Positions 54,585 through 63,239 of a stretch of DNA of 64,000 bases are shown here, piece by piece. The DNA is from Ruminococcus_G sp050944415. Lineage in GTDB: Bacteria > Bacillota > Clostridia > Lachnospirales > Lachnospiraceae. The notes beneath the pieces are model-generated. The model did not search any database. It worked only from the letters and a program-made list of their open reading frames with translations, and was not told where the DNA came from. The stretch is from assembly GCA_050944415.1 (NCBI GenBank), contig JBMNRA010000005.1, forward strand, positions 3,105 through 67,104, given 5' to 3'. Made by a program: the position numbers and the translations under genes. The first letter of the stretch is position 1. Each line of letters begins with the position of its first letter.

Positions 54585-54613
54585 TCTGTAGTTTCTTATG
54601 CGTTATCTGGAAT
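54585..54613 (+). promoter_or_regulatory. Shared 29-bp regulatory element, copy 2 (UroD-like gene)
   Basis: Differs from copy 1 (45922-45950) at two positions only. An AATAAT box follows at 54618-54623 with no good -35, which fits an activator-dependent promoter between the AraC gene and the UroD-like gene. Confidence 0.7.
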
Positions 54614-54713
54614 CTGAATAATGAAAAAGCTGATAGAAAGCTTTAATATAATAGGTAGATTATAACACGCGGGTTATAGTAAAACAATAAGTATAAAATG
54701 TATGGAGGAAGAG

Positions 54714-55862
54714 ATGATAACAAGAAAAAATTTTATAGAGGTTATGAGGGGAGAGAAAACGGGGCAGGTTCCCCTGCTGATGAGAGAAGGGTTTGAATAC
54801 TGGTGGGAGCCGAAAGGAAAAGATGCATTTCGTGCAGGATGGATGAATGATCCCCAGTATCGCAGGCTGATTCAGGCGGTGAAAGAAAGTGATGCTTATA
54901 TTTTATGTCAGGATCAGTCATTTTTATTCAATCGTTTCATGATGACCAGTACGGACAGAATCCATACGGTAACGCGAGATATTGATGAAAACACAAAAGA
55001 TATATTGGGAGAAATTCATACGGGAAAGGGAGTCTTAAGGTTCAGAGATTCTGTCTTCCGAAATCAGTGTACTCAATGGATTATGGAAGTTCCTGTAACA
55101 GAAGCAGCGCAGCTGGAAGAATTGATGGACACTCCTTTTGAAATCAATGAAGAAGAGGTGGTCAGAGAAGCCGGAAAGATACAGGAACAGACGGAGCGTC
55201 TGGATGAACGGGTGATTTATCAGTTTTTTGTTCCGTCTCCCATTGTGACAATTTCCAGATGTATGACGTTTGACACGTTTCTGGAAATGACACTTACCGA
55301 GAGAGAACTGATTTTGGATGCGCTGGAAGAAATTACCGCACGGCAGATAAAAATGGTAGATGCGGTAGCGCCCATTCTGCCGGAAAATATTGTATTCTGG
55401 ATGGGAGGATCGGAACAGTGTACACCGCCTATGATGGATCCGGAAGCATTTGAACGTTTTGTGGAACCTTATGATTCCAGAGTCGTCAGAAAAATTAAAG
55501 AATATGGATATGCAGTAGGTTGTCATTGCCATGGAAAAGTTTACCATGCCCTCGAAGTAATGCGGCGGATTGGCTACGATGCTACCGAACCGGTGGAACC
55601 GCAGCCTCAGGGTAACGTTTCTATGAAGGAGGGATTTGAACGAACGAAGGGGGAACTTACGCTGATAGGGAATCTGGAATGGGCGGATCTGGAATTAAAA
55701 ACGACGGAGGAAATACGGGAGAAGGTAAGAGAACTGGAAGAGGTAAAAGATCAGCGGCTGATTGTGGCATCTTCGGCAGGCCCAATTACCACTGTGACGG
55801 AAAAGCTGGTAGAAAATCATCTGGCATGGCTGGATGAATATCAGAAAATCTTTCTCAATTAA
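54714..55862 (+). CDS. Uroporphyrinogen decarboxylase-like protein (MtaA/CmuA-type methyltransferase fold)
   Basis: A 382-residue TIM-barrel protein of the URO-D superfamily. The GCHCHGKVYHALE segment resembles the His/Cys zinc site of corrinoid methyltransferases such as MtaA/MtbA, rather than heme-pathway HemE. NVSMKEGFERTKG and LIGNLEWADLE follow, as in this subgroup. The ATG at 54714 has GGAGG 5 bases upstream; one at 54702 is also in frame. It is monocistronic and shares a 29-bp promoter element with the sulfatase operon, so it may demethylate or otherwise process the same compound. No corrinoid protein is adjacent. Confidence 0.8.
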   Translation: MITRKNFIEVMRGEKTGQVPLLMREGFEYWWEPKGKDAFRAGWMNDPQYRRLIQAVKESDAYILCQDQSFLFNRFMMTSTDRIHTVTRDIDENTKDILGEIHTGKGVLRFRDSVFRNQCTQWIMEVPVTEAAQLEELMDTPFEINEEEVVREAGKIQEQTERLDERVIYQFFVPSPIVTISRCMTFDTFLEMTLTERELILDALEEITARQIKMVDAVAPILPENIVFWMGGSEQCTPPMMDPEAFERFVEPYDSRVVRKIKEYGYAVGCHCHGKVYHALEVMRRIGYDATEPVEPQPQGNVSMKEGFERTKGELTLIGNLEWADLELKTTEEIREKVRELEEVKDQRLIVASSAGPITTVTEKLVENHLAWLDEYQKIFLN

Positions 55863-55874
55863 TAATCATGAAAA

Positions 55875-55912
55875 TGAGGGGTGTTATAAACAGCTGTTTA
55901 TAACACCCCTCA
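55875..55912. terminator. 38-bp perfect palindrome after the UroD-like gene
   Basis: Perfect self-complementary stretch 55875-55912 (starts TGAGGGGTGTTATAAACAG). It can form a 17-bp hairpin. It lies 12 bases after the stop codon, a terminator position, but only short T stretches follow, so termination is likely but not certain. Confidence 0.65.
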
Positions 55913-56064
55913 AAGTTTCACCGTGTTTAAAAAAATCAGGAACTTATAAGGGATATATGCGGAAAGCAACTCGGGAATTATTCTTTCTAAGAATATTTAT
56001 GGATTCTGCCCGGAAAATATGGTAGAATAGCTTGTGACTGTTGTGCAAATAGAGGAAAAAAGGA

Positions 56065-56799
56065 ATGAAAAAAATATTATTGCCGGTATCACTGCTGGTT
56101 CTTGTTTTTCTGGCGGCAGCGGCCGGATGGCTGCTTCTTACCAGGGACAGAGAAGGGCCGGAAATCGTATTCGATGAAAGCGGTGCTGTTACCTATCACT
56201 CCGGTATGACCAATGAGGAACTGCTGCAGGGGGTGACGGCGGAAGATTACCGGGACGGAGACGTGACGGATTCTCTTATGGTGGAATCTGTGAGAACTTC
56301 AGAAGAGAATGATCGTGTGACAGTTACCTATGTGGCTGTAGACAAAAGCAAAAATATAACCAGAGCATCCAGAGAACTGCCGGGTACAGGAGAGACGCAG
56401 GAAGAAGCGGAACAGCCGGCCAATGATGCTGCGACAGGAGAAAGCGAAGAGACAGCGGAGGTTCCGGAAGAACCGGCTGCGGAGGAGCAGCAGGATCCGG
56501 AAGCTGCGGCGGTTGCGGAAAGAGAAGAAAAGATCGAGGCTCTTTCGCCGGATGCGCCCAGATTCTATCTGAAGCAGCATCAGGTATCCCTGACTGTGGG
56601 AGAGAGCTTCAGCGCCCTGGACTGGGTGGAGGAGATTATGGATGACCGGGATGACAGAAGCAGCCTTTTCCGGAACATTCAGATAGACGGCAGTGTGGAT
56701 ACCTCGCTGGCCGGAACTTATGAGCTTACATATTATGCAGTGGACAGTGACGGGAACCGTTCCAATGAAGAAGTGATGACGGTGACCGTAATGCCATGA
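56065..56799 (+). CDS. Membrane-anchored protein with DUF5011/Ig-like repeats
   Basis: A 244-residue protein. An N-terminal signal anchor (about 3-26) is followed by two related Ig-like repeats (about 32-105 and 160-244). Each has the pattern D/N-GDVTDSLMVESV...VTYVAVDKSKN or IQIDGSVDTSLAG...TYYAVDSDGNRS, typical of DUF5011/HYR-like surface domains. A Glu/Ala/Pro-rich acidic linker (about 106-155) joins them. The last base triplet overlaps the CpsB start (ATGA). It opens the capsule-regulation operon, so a role at the cell surface is likely, but it is otherwise unassigned. Confidence 0.75.
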   Translation: MKKILLPVSLLVLVFLAAAAGWLLLTRDREGPEIVFDESGAVTYHSGMTNEELLQGVTAEDYRDGDVTDSLMVESVRTSEENDRVTVTYVAVDKSKNITRASRELPGTGETQEEAEQPANDAATGESEETAEVPEEPAAEEQQDPEAAAVAEREEKIEALSPDAPRFYLKQHQVSLTVGESFSALDWVEEIMDDRDDRSSLFRNIQIDGSVDTSLAGTYELTYYAVDSDGNRSNEEVMTVTVMP

Positions 56800-57545
56800 T
56801 AAGGGGAAAGAAGGCCGGGATGAAAATGGCAGATGTACACTGTCATATTCTTCCGGCGGTAGACGATGGGGCGTATGATCTGTCTGAGACGAGAGAAATG
56901 CTGAAAACCGCGTATGAGGAAGGGATCCGCACCATATTTGCCACGCCTCATTACCACGGGGAAATGGGAAGCGGTGTCTGGGCAAAGAGAAAAGCGATGC
57001 TGAAAGAAACACAGCGAATAGCCCGTGAAGTGTCGGAGGATTTCAGAATCCTTGCCGGTTCGGAAATCTTTTACAGTGAAAAAGCGGTAAAAGATCTTCT
57101 GGAAGGGACAGTTTGGACTATGAATGACAGTTGTTATGTTCTGGTGGAATTTGTGCCCTATGAGGAATTTTCCTATATAAAAAGAGGACTGCAGACTTTG
57201 CAGTATCATGGCTTCTGGCCTATACTGGCTCATGTGGAACGTTATGAAGATCTGATGAAAATAGAGCGGGTTCGGCAGCTTACAGATATGGGAATTTATC
57301 TGCAGGTAAATGCGGGAAGCGTATTGGGAAAAAATGGAAGGTTGGTAAAGAATTATATCCGGGAGCTGCTGAAGGAAAGAATGATTCATTTAGTGGGAAC
57401 GGATGCCCATGGAAGCCGGCATCGCAGACCGCTGATGGCTAAATGTGCGTCTTACATTGAGAAGAAAACGGACAGGCAGTACTGTCGGGATATCTGTCGG
57501 GAAAATGCCAGGAAGATAATCAGGAGGGAATATATTAATGTATAA
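56796..57545 (+). CDS. cpsB: CpsB/CapC-type tyrosine-protein phosphatase (PHP fold)
   Basis: A 249-residue manganese-dependent phosphatase that reverses BY-kinase phosphorylation in capsule control. PHP motifs: MADVHCHILPAVDDGA, TIFATPHYH, ILAHVERYE, and VGTDAHGSRHR. The ATG overlaps the preceding stop; downstream in-frame ATGs near 56820 are alternatives. The kinase gene overlaps its end by 8 bases. The cpsB-cpsD-cpsC order differs from the streptococcal B-C-D order. Confidence 0.92.
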   Translation: MIRGKKAGMKMADVHCHILPAVDDGAYDLSETREMLKTAYEEGIRTIFATPHYHGEMGSGVWAKRKAMLKETQRIAREVSEDFRILAGSEIFYSEKAVKDLLEGTVWTMNDSCYVLVEFVPYEEFSYIKRGLQTLQYHGFWPILAHVERYEDLMKIERVRQLTDMGIYLQVNAGSVLGKNGRLVKNYIRELLKERMIHLVGTDAHGSRHRRPLMAKCASYIEKKTDRQYCRDICRENARKIIRREYINV

Positions 57546-58221
57546 AGTAACAATAGGGGAAGAGATGCAGCTTTCTTCTCAGGAGAAAGAGGTATATCGG
57601 ACCTTGAGGACGAATATTGAATTCACTGGAGTGGAGAATCGGGTGATTGCTATAACCAGTGTGGCGCCGGGAGACGGGAAAACGACCGTATCTTACCATC
57701 TGGCATTGGCATTTGCGGAAAGCGGAAAGAGAACTCTGTTGATTGATGGAGATCTGAGAAAATCGGTACTGCTTCACCGACTTCAAATTCTGGATTCCGT
57801 GAAGGGGCTGAGTCATTATCTTTCTGGACAGGAGGCGGTTGGTGATGTGATTTACTCTACAAATAAACGAAATCTGTTTTTGATGCCTTCCGGAATCTTT
57901 CCCACTAATCCGACGGAGCTTTTGGGTAATGAACGGTTTGTGCAGATGATGCCAGTGCTGAAAAAAACGTTCGATTATATACTGATTGATACGCCGCCTC
58001 TGAGCAATGTGATAGATGCCGCAGTGGTGGCCAAAGCGTCAGACGGTGCGATTCTGGTGCTGTCGGCAGATTCGTCTTCCAGAGCGGAGGCCAGAAATGT
58101 TATGGAACAGCTGAAAACGGCCAACAGTAATCTGCTGGGTGTTGTTCTGAATAAAGTGGATGTATACCGCGGCAGTTATTACGGCAAATATGGACGATAT
58201 GGAAAATACGGTGAATACTGA
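57538..58221 (+). CDS. cpsD: CpsD/CapB-type bacterial tyrosine kinase
   Basis: A 227-residue cytosolic BY-kinase. Walker A APGDGKTT, Walker A' LIDGDLRKS and Walker B ILIDTPPL define the fold. The C-terminal Tyr cluster YRGSYYGKYGRYGKYGEY holds at least seven tyrosines, the autophosphorylation tail. It needs the CpsC-type membrane activator encoded next. The repetitive tail ends just before the CpsC start region. AGGAGGG precedes the ATG inside the cpsB gene. Confidence 0.94.
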   Translation: MYKVTIGEEMQLSSQEKEVYRTLRTNIEFTGVENRVIAITSVAPGDGKTTVSYHLALAFAESGKRTLLIDGDLRKSVLLHRLQILDSVKGLSHYLSGQEAVGDVIYSTNKRNLFLMPSGIFPTNPTELLGNERFVQMMPVLKKTFDYILIDTPPLSNVIDAAVVAKASDGAILVLSADSSSRAEARNVMEQLKTANSNLLGVVLNKVDVYRGSYYGKYGRYGKYGEY

Positions 58222-58246
58222 TGGAAGCAGAGGAGCAGATTTAAAA

Positions 58247-58969
58247 ATGGAAAGATTTGATAAAGATGAAATTGAAATCGATCTGGGAGGATTGCTGCGG
58301 GAACTGATCAGAAGATGGTGGATGTTTGCAATTGCGGCTATAATCGGCGGTCTGCTGGCGTTGATCGGCACTATTGTGATGATAACGCCTCAGTATGAAT
58401 CCAAGGCTATGCTGTACATACTTTCGAAGACTACCAGCGTAACTTCTTTTGCAGATTTTCAGCTCAGTACGGAGCTGACAGCGGATTTTGAGGTTATCGC
58501 TACCAGCAAGCCGGTTATTGACGGAGCTGTGGAACGTATTCAGGAAGAAGATGGAATGACTTTAACCCGCGAACAGATTCAGAATATGATTCAGGTAACC
58601 AATGAGACAGATACCCGTATTCTGGTAATTACAGCCAGAGACACAGATCCCTCCCGGGCATGTGTTGTGGCCAATGCAGTGGCGGCGGAAACAGCGGACC
58701 AGATGGCCTATATCATGCAGTCAGATCCTCCTACCACAGTTGAGGAAGCGGAGGTTGCGGACAGTCCGGTATCTCCCAGCATAAAGAAAAATACGGCCAT
58801 GGGAATCCTGACGGGAATCCTTCTGGTAGCGCTTTATCTGACGGTTCTTTATATCAGAAATGACAATATCAAGAATCAGGAGGAAGTGGAAAAATATCTG
58901 GGGCTGAATACGCTGGCGGTGATTCCGGTCAGAAAAGTGAAAAAACGCGAAAATGAAAAAAAGAAATAA
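58247..58969 (+). CDS. cpsC: CpsC/Wzz-type polysaccharide chain-length and kinase-activating protein
   Basis: A 240-residue membrane protein. Helix 1 (about 23-45) follows EIEIDLGGLLRELIRRWW, the Wzz-domain start; an extracellular domain (about 46-180) with TPQYESKAMLYI comes next. Helix 2 (about 188-208) follows the Pro-rich VADSPVSPSIKKN. The short cytoplasmic tail would contact the BY-kinase. The start at 58247 has GAGGAG 11 bases upstream; earlier in-frame starts (from 58160) overlap the kinase gene and lack a ribosome binding site. The end overlaps the sortase gene by 17 bases. Confidence 0.88.
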   Translation: MERFDKDEIEIDLGGLLRELIRRWWMFAIAAIIGGLLALIGTIVMITPQYESKAMLYILSKTTSVTSFADFQLSTELTADFEVIATSKPVIDGAVERIQEEDGMTLTREQIQNMIQVTNETDTRILVITARDTDPSRACVVANAVAAETADQMAYIMQSDPPTTVEEAEVADSPVSPSIKKNTAMGILTGILLVALYLTVLYIRNDNIKNQEEVEKYLGLNTLAVIPVRKVKKRENEKKK

Positions 58970-59738
58970 AATTATATTCTTCTTATGTCTGGCAGTGTTT
59001 CTGGGAGCTTCTGCCTTCGGGATTACCTATTATCTGTCAGTAAAGGAGAATGAAAAAGTGTATGAGAAGCTCTCGGAAGATTCCGCTCAAAGTGTTTCTG
59101 GGAAATCGGAAAAAGAAAAGACGGATACAGCAGATGAAAGTGAGGAAGAGGAGACTCCCGCACCGGAAATACCTGTGGATTTTTCATCCCTGCAGGCTCT
59201 GAATCAGGATATCTATGGCTGGATCCAGATTCCGGGAACCGGTGTGGATTATCCCATCGTTCAAAGCGGTACGGATGACAGTTATTATCTAAATCATACG
59301 GTGGAAGGAACAGAAGGGCTTCCGGGTGCCATTTACACGGAATCGTATAATGGGAAAGATTTTTTCGATGGAAATACAGTGATTTACGGTCATAACATGC
59401 GGGACGGCACTATGTTCGGAGGACTTTCCGCCTATGCGGATGCTCTTTACATGGCGGAGCATTCAGAAGTGGTTATTTATACGCCGGAACATAAATTCAC
59501 GTATCAGATATTTGCGGCGGTTACTTATGATAATCGCCATATACTTCATACCTATGACTGCAATGACAGGATGCAGCTGCAGGCTTTTCTGAATTCCCTG
59601 CGGCAGGAGGGAATTCAGGCCTGCTGGAATGATCAGCTGCAGGTAACAGGGGAAGACAGAATCATTACGCTGTCAACCTGCAACAATAATGACGAACAGC
59701 GTTTTTTAGTGGAGGCGGTATTAATTGATGAAGAATAA
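58953..59738 (+). CDS. srtB: Class B sortase
   Basis: A 261-residue transpeptidase anchored by an N-terminal helix (about 7-28). The catalytic His147 is in IYGHNM and Cys243 in TLSTCNNN, with the Arg in NDEQRFLV. The DIYGWIQIPGTGVDYPIVQ and YYLNHTVEG blocks are specific to class B. It lies in the capsule-regulation operon and is followed, after an LCP gene, by a small protein with an SPKTG sorting signal, its probable substrate. This matches the (S/N/P)PxTG preference reported for Clostridioides difficile SrtB. Confidence 0.92.
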   Translation: MKKRNKIIFFLCLAVFLGASAFGITYYLSVKENEKVYEKLSEDSAQSVSGKSEKEKTDTADESEEEETPAPEIPVDFSSLQALNQDIYGWIQIPGTGVDYPIVQSGTDDSYYLNHTVEGTEGLPGAIYTESYNGKDFFDGNTVIYGHNMRDGTMFGGLSAYADALYMAEHSEVVIYTPEHKFTYQIFAAVTYDNRHILHTYDCNDRMQLQAFLNSLRQEGIQACWNDQLQVTGEDRIITLSTCNNNDEQRFLVEAVLIDEE

Positions 59739-60729
59739 AAGAACAGTCTCAGCCGTACTGCTGACGCTGGCGCTTGCGGCGATTGTAATTCTGTCTGTTG
59801 CGGCGGGAAGGTTGCTGGCGGAACGCGGACAGGAACTGCAGACGGTACAGGAAGAAGCAAAAGAGGTTTCGGCTCAGACCAATACCCGGGACGAACTGAC
59901 TTATCGGGGTAAAACGTATACTTATAACCGGAATCTGACGAATATTCTTTTTCTTGGAATCGACAAGGAAGAAGAAATAACGCTGCAGGATATGCCGGGA
60001 AGAGGAGGACAGGCAGACTGCATCATGCTGCTGTCTCTGGACGATGAGACAAAGACCGGAAGAATCCTGCAGATTTCCAGAGATTCCATGACAGATGTGG
60101 ATGTGTATGATGTTTCGGGAAATTATTATACTTCTGTAGAAGCACAGATCGCTACACAGTATGCTTACGGAAACGGAGAGAAAAGCAGTTGCTGGGCTAT
60201 GGAGAAAACCGTAGGAGAGCTGCTTTATGATATTCCTATTGATGCTTATATGTCACTGAATATCAGTGCCATAAGCAGTCTGAATGACGCGGTGGGAGGC
60301 GTTACGATCACTGTTCCGCAGGATTATACGGATATTGATCCGGCATTTTCGGCGGGAGCACAGATAACCCTGACCGGTGAACAGGCAGAGCGGTATGTCA
60401 GATACCGTGACACTACCGTGCAGGGCAGCAATAATGGAAGAATGGAAAGACAGGTTCAGTATATCACGGCTCTGGTTTCGGCTTTAAAGTCTGCGGCAGG
60501 TGAGGAGGACAACTATTACGAACGGTTTTCTTCTTATCTGCGGCCTTATATGGTGACAGACATGGATGCTCAGCAGATTGACAGCATGGTGAACTATCAG
60601 TTCCTTCCAGAAGAAACACAGTATGTGCCCGGAGAAGTTGCTGCCGGAGAAGAACATGAGGAGTTTTATGTGAATGAGGATAAATTGCTGGAGTTGCTAA
60701 TAGAAATGTTTTACAAATCAGAGGAATAA
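59728..60729 (+). CDS. LytR-CpsA-Psr (LCP) family cell-wall ligase, second copy
   Basis: A 333-residue membrane-anchored LCP protein. Helix at about 8-30; LCP domain (about 70-290) with NILFLGIDKEEEI, GGQADCIMLLSLD, ISRDSMTDVDVYD, VGGVTITVP, and MERQVQYITAL. The canonical Arg/Asp set is largely kept. The ATG at 59728 (an in-frame TTG precedes it) overlaps the sortase end. It would attach capsule or wall polymer to peptidoglycan, fitting the CpsBCD context. Confidence 0.92.
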   Translation: MKNKRTVSAVLLTLALAAIVILSVAAGRLLAERGQELQTVQEEAKEVSAQTNTRDELTYRGKTYTYNRNLTNILFLGIDKEEEITLQDMPGRGGQADCIMLLSLDDETKTGRILQISRDSMTDVDVYDVSGNYYTSVEAQIATQYAYGNGEKSSCWAMEKTVGELLYDIPIDAYMSLNISAISSLNDAVGGVTITVPQDYTDIDPAFSAGAQITLTGEQAERYVRYRDTTVQGSNNGRMERQVQYITALVSALKSAAGEEDNYYERFSSYLRPYMVTDMDAQQIDSMVNYQFLPEETQYVPGEVAAGEEHEEFYVNEDKLLELLIEMFYKSEE

Positions 60730-60738
60730 TGGTATAAT
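60711..60738 (+). promoter_or_regulatory. Promoter of the SPKTG surface protein
   Basis: TTACAA (60711-60716), 16-base spacer, TATAAT (60733-60738), overlapping the end of the LCP gene. It allows separate, probably higher, expression of the surface protein. Confidence 0.65.
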
Positions 60739-60795
60739 CACAGATAAACAGATGCTTTTAAACAGTTTTATAATATGAACCAGGAGGGTAACATT

Positions 60796-61443
60796 ATGGT
60801 GAAAAAGTTAGTTGCAGTATTGACTGCCGCTGTTTTAAGCGTATCAATGACAGCAGCAGTTTTTGCACAGGGCAGCGTACAGATTACAGGCGTTGTAACT
60901 GAAGTGAGCAGCGGCGTAGATGCAAATGGAAACGCAATTGAAGCTACGATAAGCGAAGTGCCGGCAGAGTATCAGGCAGCTGTCAATGAGATCAGAAATA
61001 TTGAGACAGTAAAGGCGCTTCTCGGTGATGCTTTTGTTGAAGGTATGCAGGTAGTGGATGTTAAGGATGTTACAGTTCCGGAAGGCACTGTGTTCCCGGC
61101 AACACTTACTTTTACGGTAACAGGTGTATCTGCGGATTCTAATGTTGCGGTTCTTCATTATGATACAGAAGCAGGCGCATGGGAAGTTGTTGAGTCAAAA
61201 GCTGGAAACGGCACAATTACAGCTGTTTTTAATTCCCTTTCACCGGTTGCTTTTGTAGTTGATGGCGGTGCGGCAGCAGCTGCAGGAAGCGCTTCATCAA
61301 GTTCAAATACAAGCGCAGGATCAAGTTCAAGCAGTTCCCCGAAGACAGGTGAAACTTCCGTATTATCGACTGCCGGCATAGTGGCAGTGGCAGCACTTCT
61401 GGGTATGGGAATTGTAGCTGTACGCGGCAGAAAAAGAGCATAA
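60796..61443 (+). CDS. Small cell-wall-anchored surface protein with SPKTG sorting signal
   Basis: A 215-residue exported protein. Signal peptide about 1-25 (ending VFAQG), a folded region of about 130 residues rich in Val/Thr, a Ser/Ala/Gly-rich spacer, and a C-terminal sorting signal: SPKTG at 181-185, a hydrophobic helix (about 190-208) and the basic tail RGRKRA. AGGAGGG precedes the ATG at 60796. It is the likely substrate of the class B sortase two genes upstream. No enzymatic domain is seen; it may be a stalk, adhesin or abundant wall protein. Confidence 0.88.
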   Translation: MVKKLVAVLTAAVLSVSMTAAVFAQGSVQITGVVTEVSSGVDANGNAIEATISEVPAEYQAAVNEIRNIETVKALLGDAFVEGMQVVDVKDVTVPEGTVFPATLTFTVTGVSADSNVAVLHYDTEAGAWEVVESKAGNGTITAVFNSLSPVAFVVDGGAAAAAGSASSSSNTSAGSSSSSSPKTGETSVLSTAGIVAVAALLGMGIVAVRGRKRA

Positions 61444-61454
61444 GGTTGAGTAAT

Positions 61455-61487
61455 AAAAAAAGTTCCGGTTTAACCGGAACTTTTTTT
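61455..61487. terminator. Strong bidirectional intrinsic terminator
   Basis: Fourteen-bp perfect stem with seven A on one side and seven T on the other (61455-61468 against 61474-61487, 5-nt loop), between the surface-protein gene and the convergent ATPase gene. Confidence 0.95.
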
Positions 61488-61538
61488 ATGCGGAATATTG
61501 CGGATTTCTGTGGTATGATAATATTATGTGGGTAGTGA

Positions 61539-63239
61539 TTACATCCGCAGGCTGCGGCAGCGGTTGAAACAGGCATACAGTTCCTGGGGACGGGGCATGG
61601 CCATGTCAGTGTTTGATCCGGAGGGGCCGCCCAGAGCTTCCAGACCTTTTTCATCGGTCAGTTTCAGAAGAATTCTGATGACGGTGCGGAGATCCTTTTT
61701 GCCGTCACAGATATGGAGCATGGCATATCGAAGATACCAGGAAAGAGCGGTGGTCTGTTCGCTGTCTGCCAGCTGTTCCACATATCGCAGGTCCACGGTA
61801 TCTCTGTTGATGGAAAATGCATCCTTTCCGAGGGTTTTCATCTTGATCCGATCCTGAGGTCTTAATGCGCCGCCGGAGGGTCTGCGGTTAAAATCAGGGA
61901 GAGCCGGCATGGGAAGGGGCTGGGATTTCAGCGGGAAATTCCGGGCTTCTTCTTTGGCCAGGGCTGTGATGTCCGAGGGAACGTAGCAGTCCATCTGAAT
62001 GATCTGATCTGCAATGTGGAAATAGGAGCCGGAGCTGCCGGCTACGATAACGGATGAAATTCCCCAGATCTCGTAGAGGGTGCGAACCCGTTCGATAAAG
62101 GGTGTGATCGGTTCCTGATCCCGATGCACCACCCGCTGCATCAGTTCATCACGGATCATAAAGTTGGTGGCGCAGGTATCCTCATCAATCAGCAGTAAAG
62201 AGGTACCGGCCTCAATGGCTTCTACCACATTTGCTGCCTGGGAAGTGCTGCCGCTGGCGTCTTCCGTCTGAAAGTTTCTGGTATTGCGTCCGCCGGGGAG
62301 ATTGTTGATAAACATGGAAATATCCGTGTTGTGAATGCTGCGTCCATCCTCCGCGCGTATTTTCATGGCGGTTTCATCGGTGATAACAAACTCTCTGCCA
62401 TCTCCTTTGATATGGTTATATACTCCAAGTTCCAGCGCTTTCAAAAGCGTGGATTTCCCATGATATCCGCCGCCGATAATCAAAGAGATTCCTTTTCTGA
62501 TTCCCATGCCGGTCAGGGAACCGTAGTGCGGCAGTGAAAGGGTAATTTCCATGGAGGCGGGCGACTGGAAGGGAACGGCTTTTTTCATGGGGCGGGAAGA
62601 AACGCCGCTTTCCCGCGGAAGGATGGAACCGTTGGCGACGAAGGATACCAGCCCTTTTTCTTTCAGCTGTTCCCGGATATACTGCTGATCTTCTGCGAGG
62701 TCGATAATGCCGCGGACATAATCCGGATTCAGTGCGGAGTAGAAAAGAGTCTTTTCCACGCATGCCGGAAGAAAATCAAAAAGAATTTTAATCAATTCTC
62801 CGGAATTGATGGTACGGCCGTTGGCAGGGAATCCCACGGCCAGCCGCAGGGTTACGCTTCCGTCATCGGGAGACAGGGAACAGGCAGTCCGCTTTAAGAT
62901 CTCCTGACCTGGCCGGCTGATAGACATAAGTCCGCTTTTTCCCGAGCCCTTTGCCTTAAACTGATAATGTTCCAGTTCTTTTCCGAAAAGCCGGATCAGA
63001 CAGTCTTCCAGTGCGGTCTGTTTATGAGGCAGGTCGTAGAGAGAAGAGGGAAATCCGGCTTTCTGGCCGGGAACAAGGATGCTGATTCTGGAGGGAGAGG
63101 CAAAAGGATCTCCCTGAACATGATCAATATTTAAAATGTAACTGCCGAAACGGTAGCTGCCCCGGGTATCTTTGTAGGCGGGATAGCTTCTTTTGTTAAT
63201 GGAAAGTAAGTGTTGTTTTAAGTCCTGTGCTGTTTTCAA
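61539..63239 (-). CDS. Predicted ABC-class ATPase (COG3044)
   Basis: A 566-residue P-loop protein. The central nucleotide site is LIIGGGYHGKSTLLKALE (about residue 260), with a Walker B-like LLLIDEDTCATNFM and a later ISSVIVAGSSGSYF. This layout belongs to the COG3044/PF09818 ATPase family, which has no known substrate. The N-terminal 200 residues contain a family-specific region with RGSYRFGSYILNIDHVQGDPFA. No membrane helix. It is monocistronic on the minus strand. Its function is unknown; an RNA-related role has been suggested for relatives. Confidence 0.88.
   Translation of the reverse strand: MKTAQDLKQHLLSINKRSYPAYKDTRGSYRFGSYILNIDHVQGDPFASPSRISILVPGQKAGFPSSLYDLPHKQTALEDCLIRLFGKELEHYQFKAKGSGKSGLMSISRPGQEILKRTACSLSPDDGSVTLRLAVGFPANGRTINSGELIKILFDFLPACVEKTLFYSALNPDYVRGIIDLAEDQQYIREQLKEKGLVSFVANGSILPRESGVSSRPMKKAVPFQSPASMEITLSLPHYGSLTGMGIRKGISLIIGGGYHGKSTLLKALELGVYNHIKGDGREFVITDETAMKIRAEDGRSIHNTDISMFINNLPGGRNTRNFQTEDASGSTSQAANVVEAIEAGTSLLLIDEDTCATNFMIRDELMQRVVHRDQEPITPFIERVRTLYEIWGISSVIVAGSSGSYFHIADQIIQMDCYVPSDITALAKEEARNFPLKSQPLPMPALPDFNRRPSGGALRPQDRIKMKTLGKDAFSINRDTVDLRYVEQLADSEQTTALSWYLRYAMLHICDGKKDLRTVIRILLKLTDEKGLEALGGPSGSNTDMAMPRPQELYACFNRCRSLRM

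Noticed and set aside
55834..56025. Small plus-strand frame between the UroD-like and DUF5011-like genes
   Set aside because: It runs through the 38-bp palindrome, overlaps the previous gene and has no ribosome binding site.
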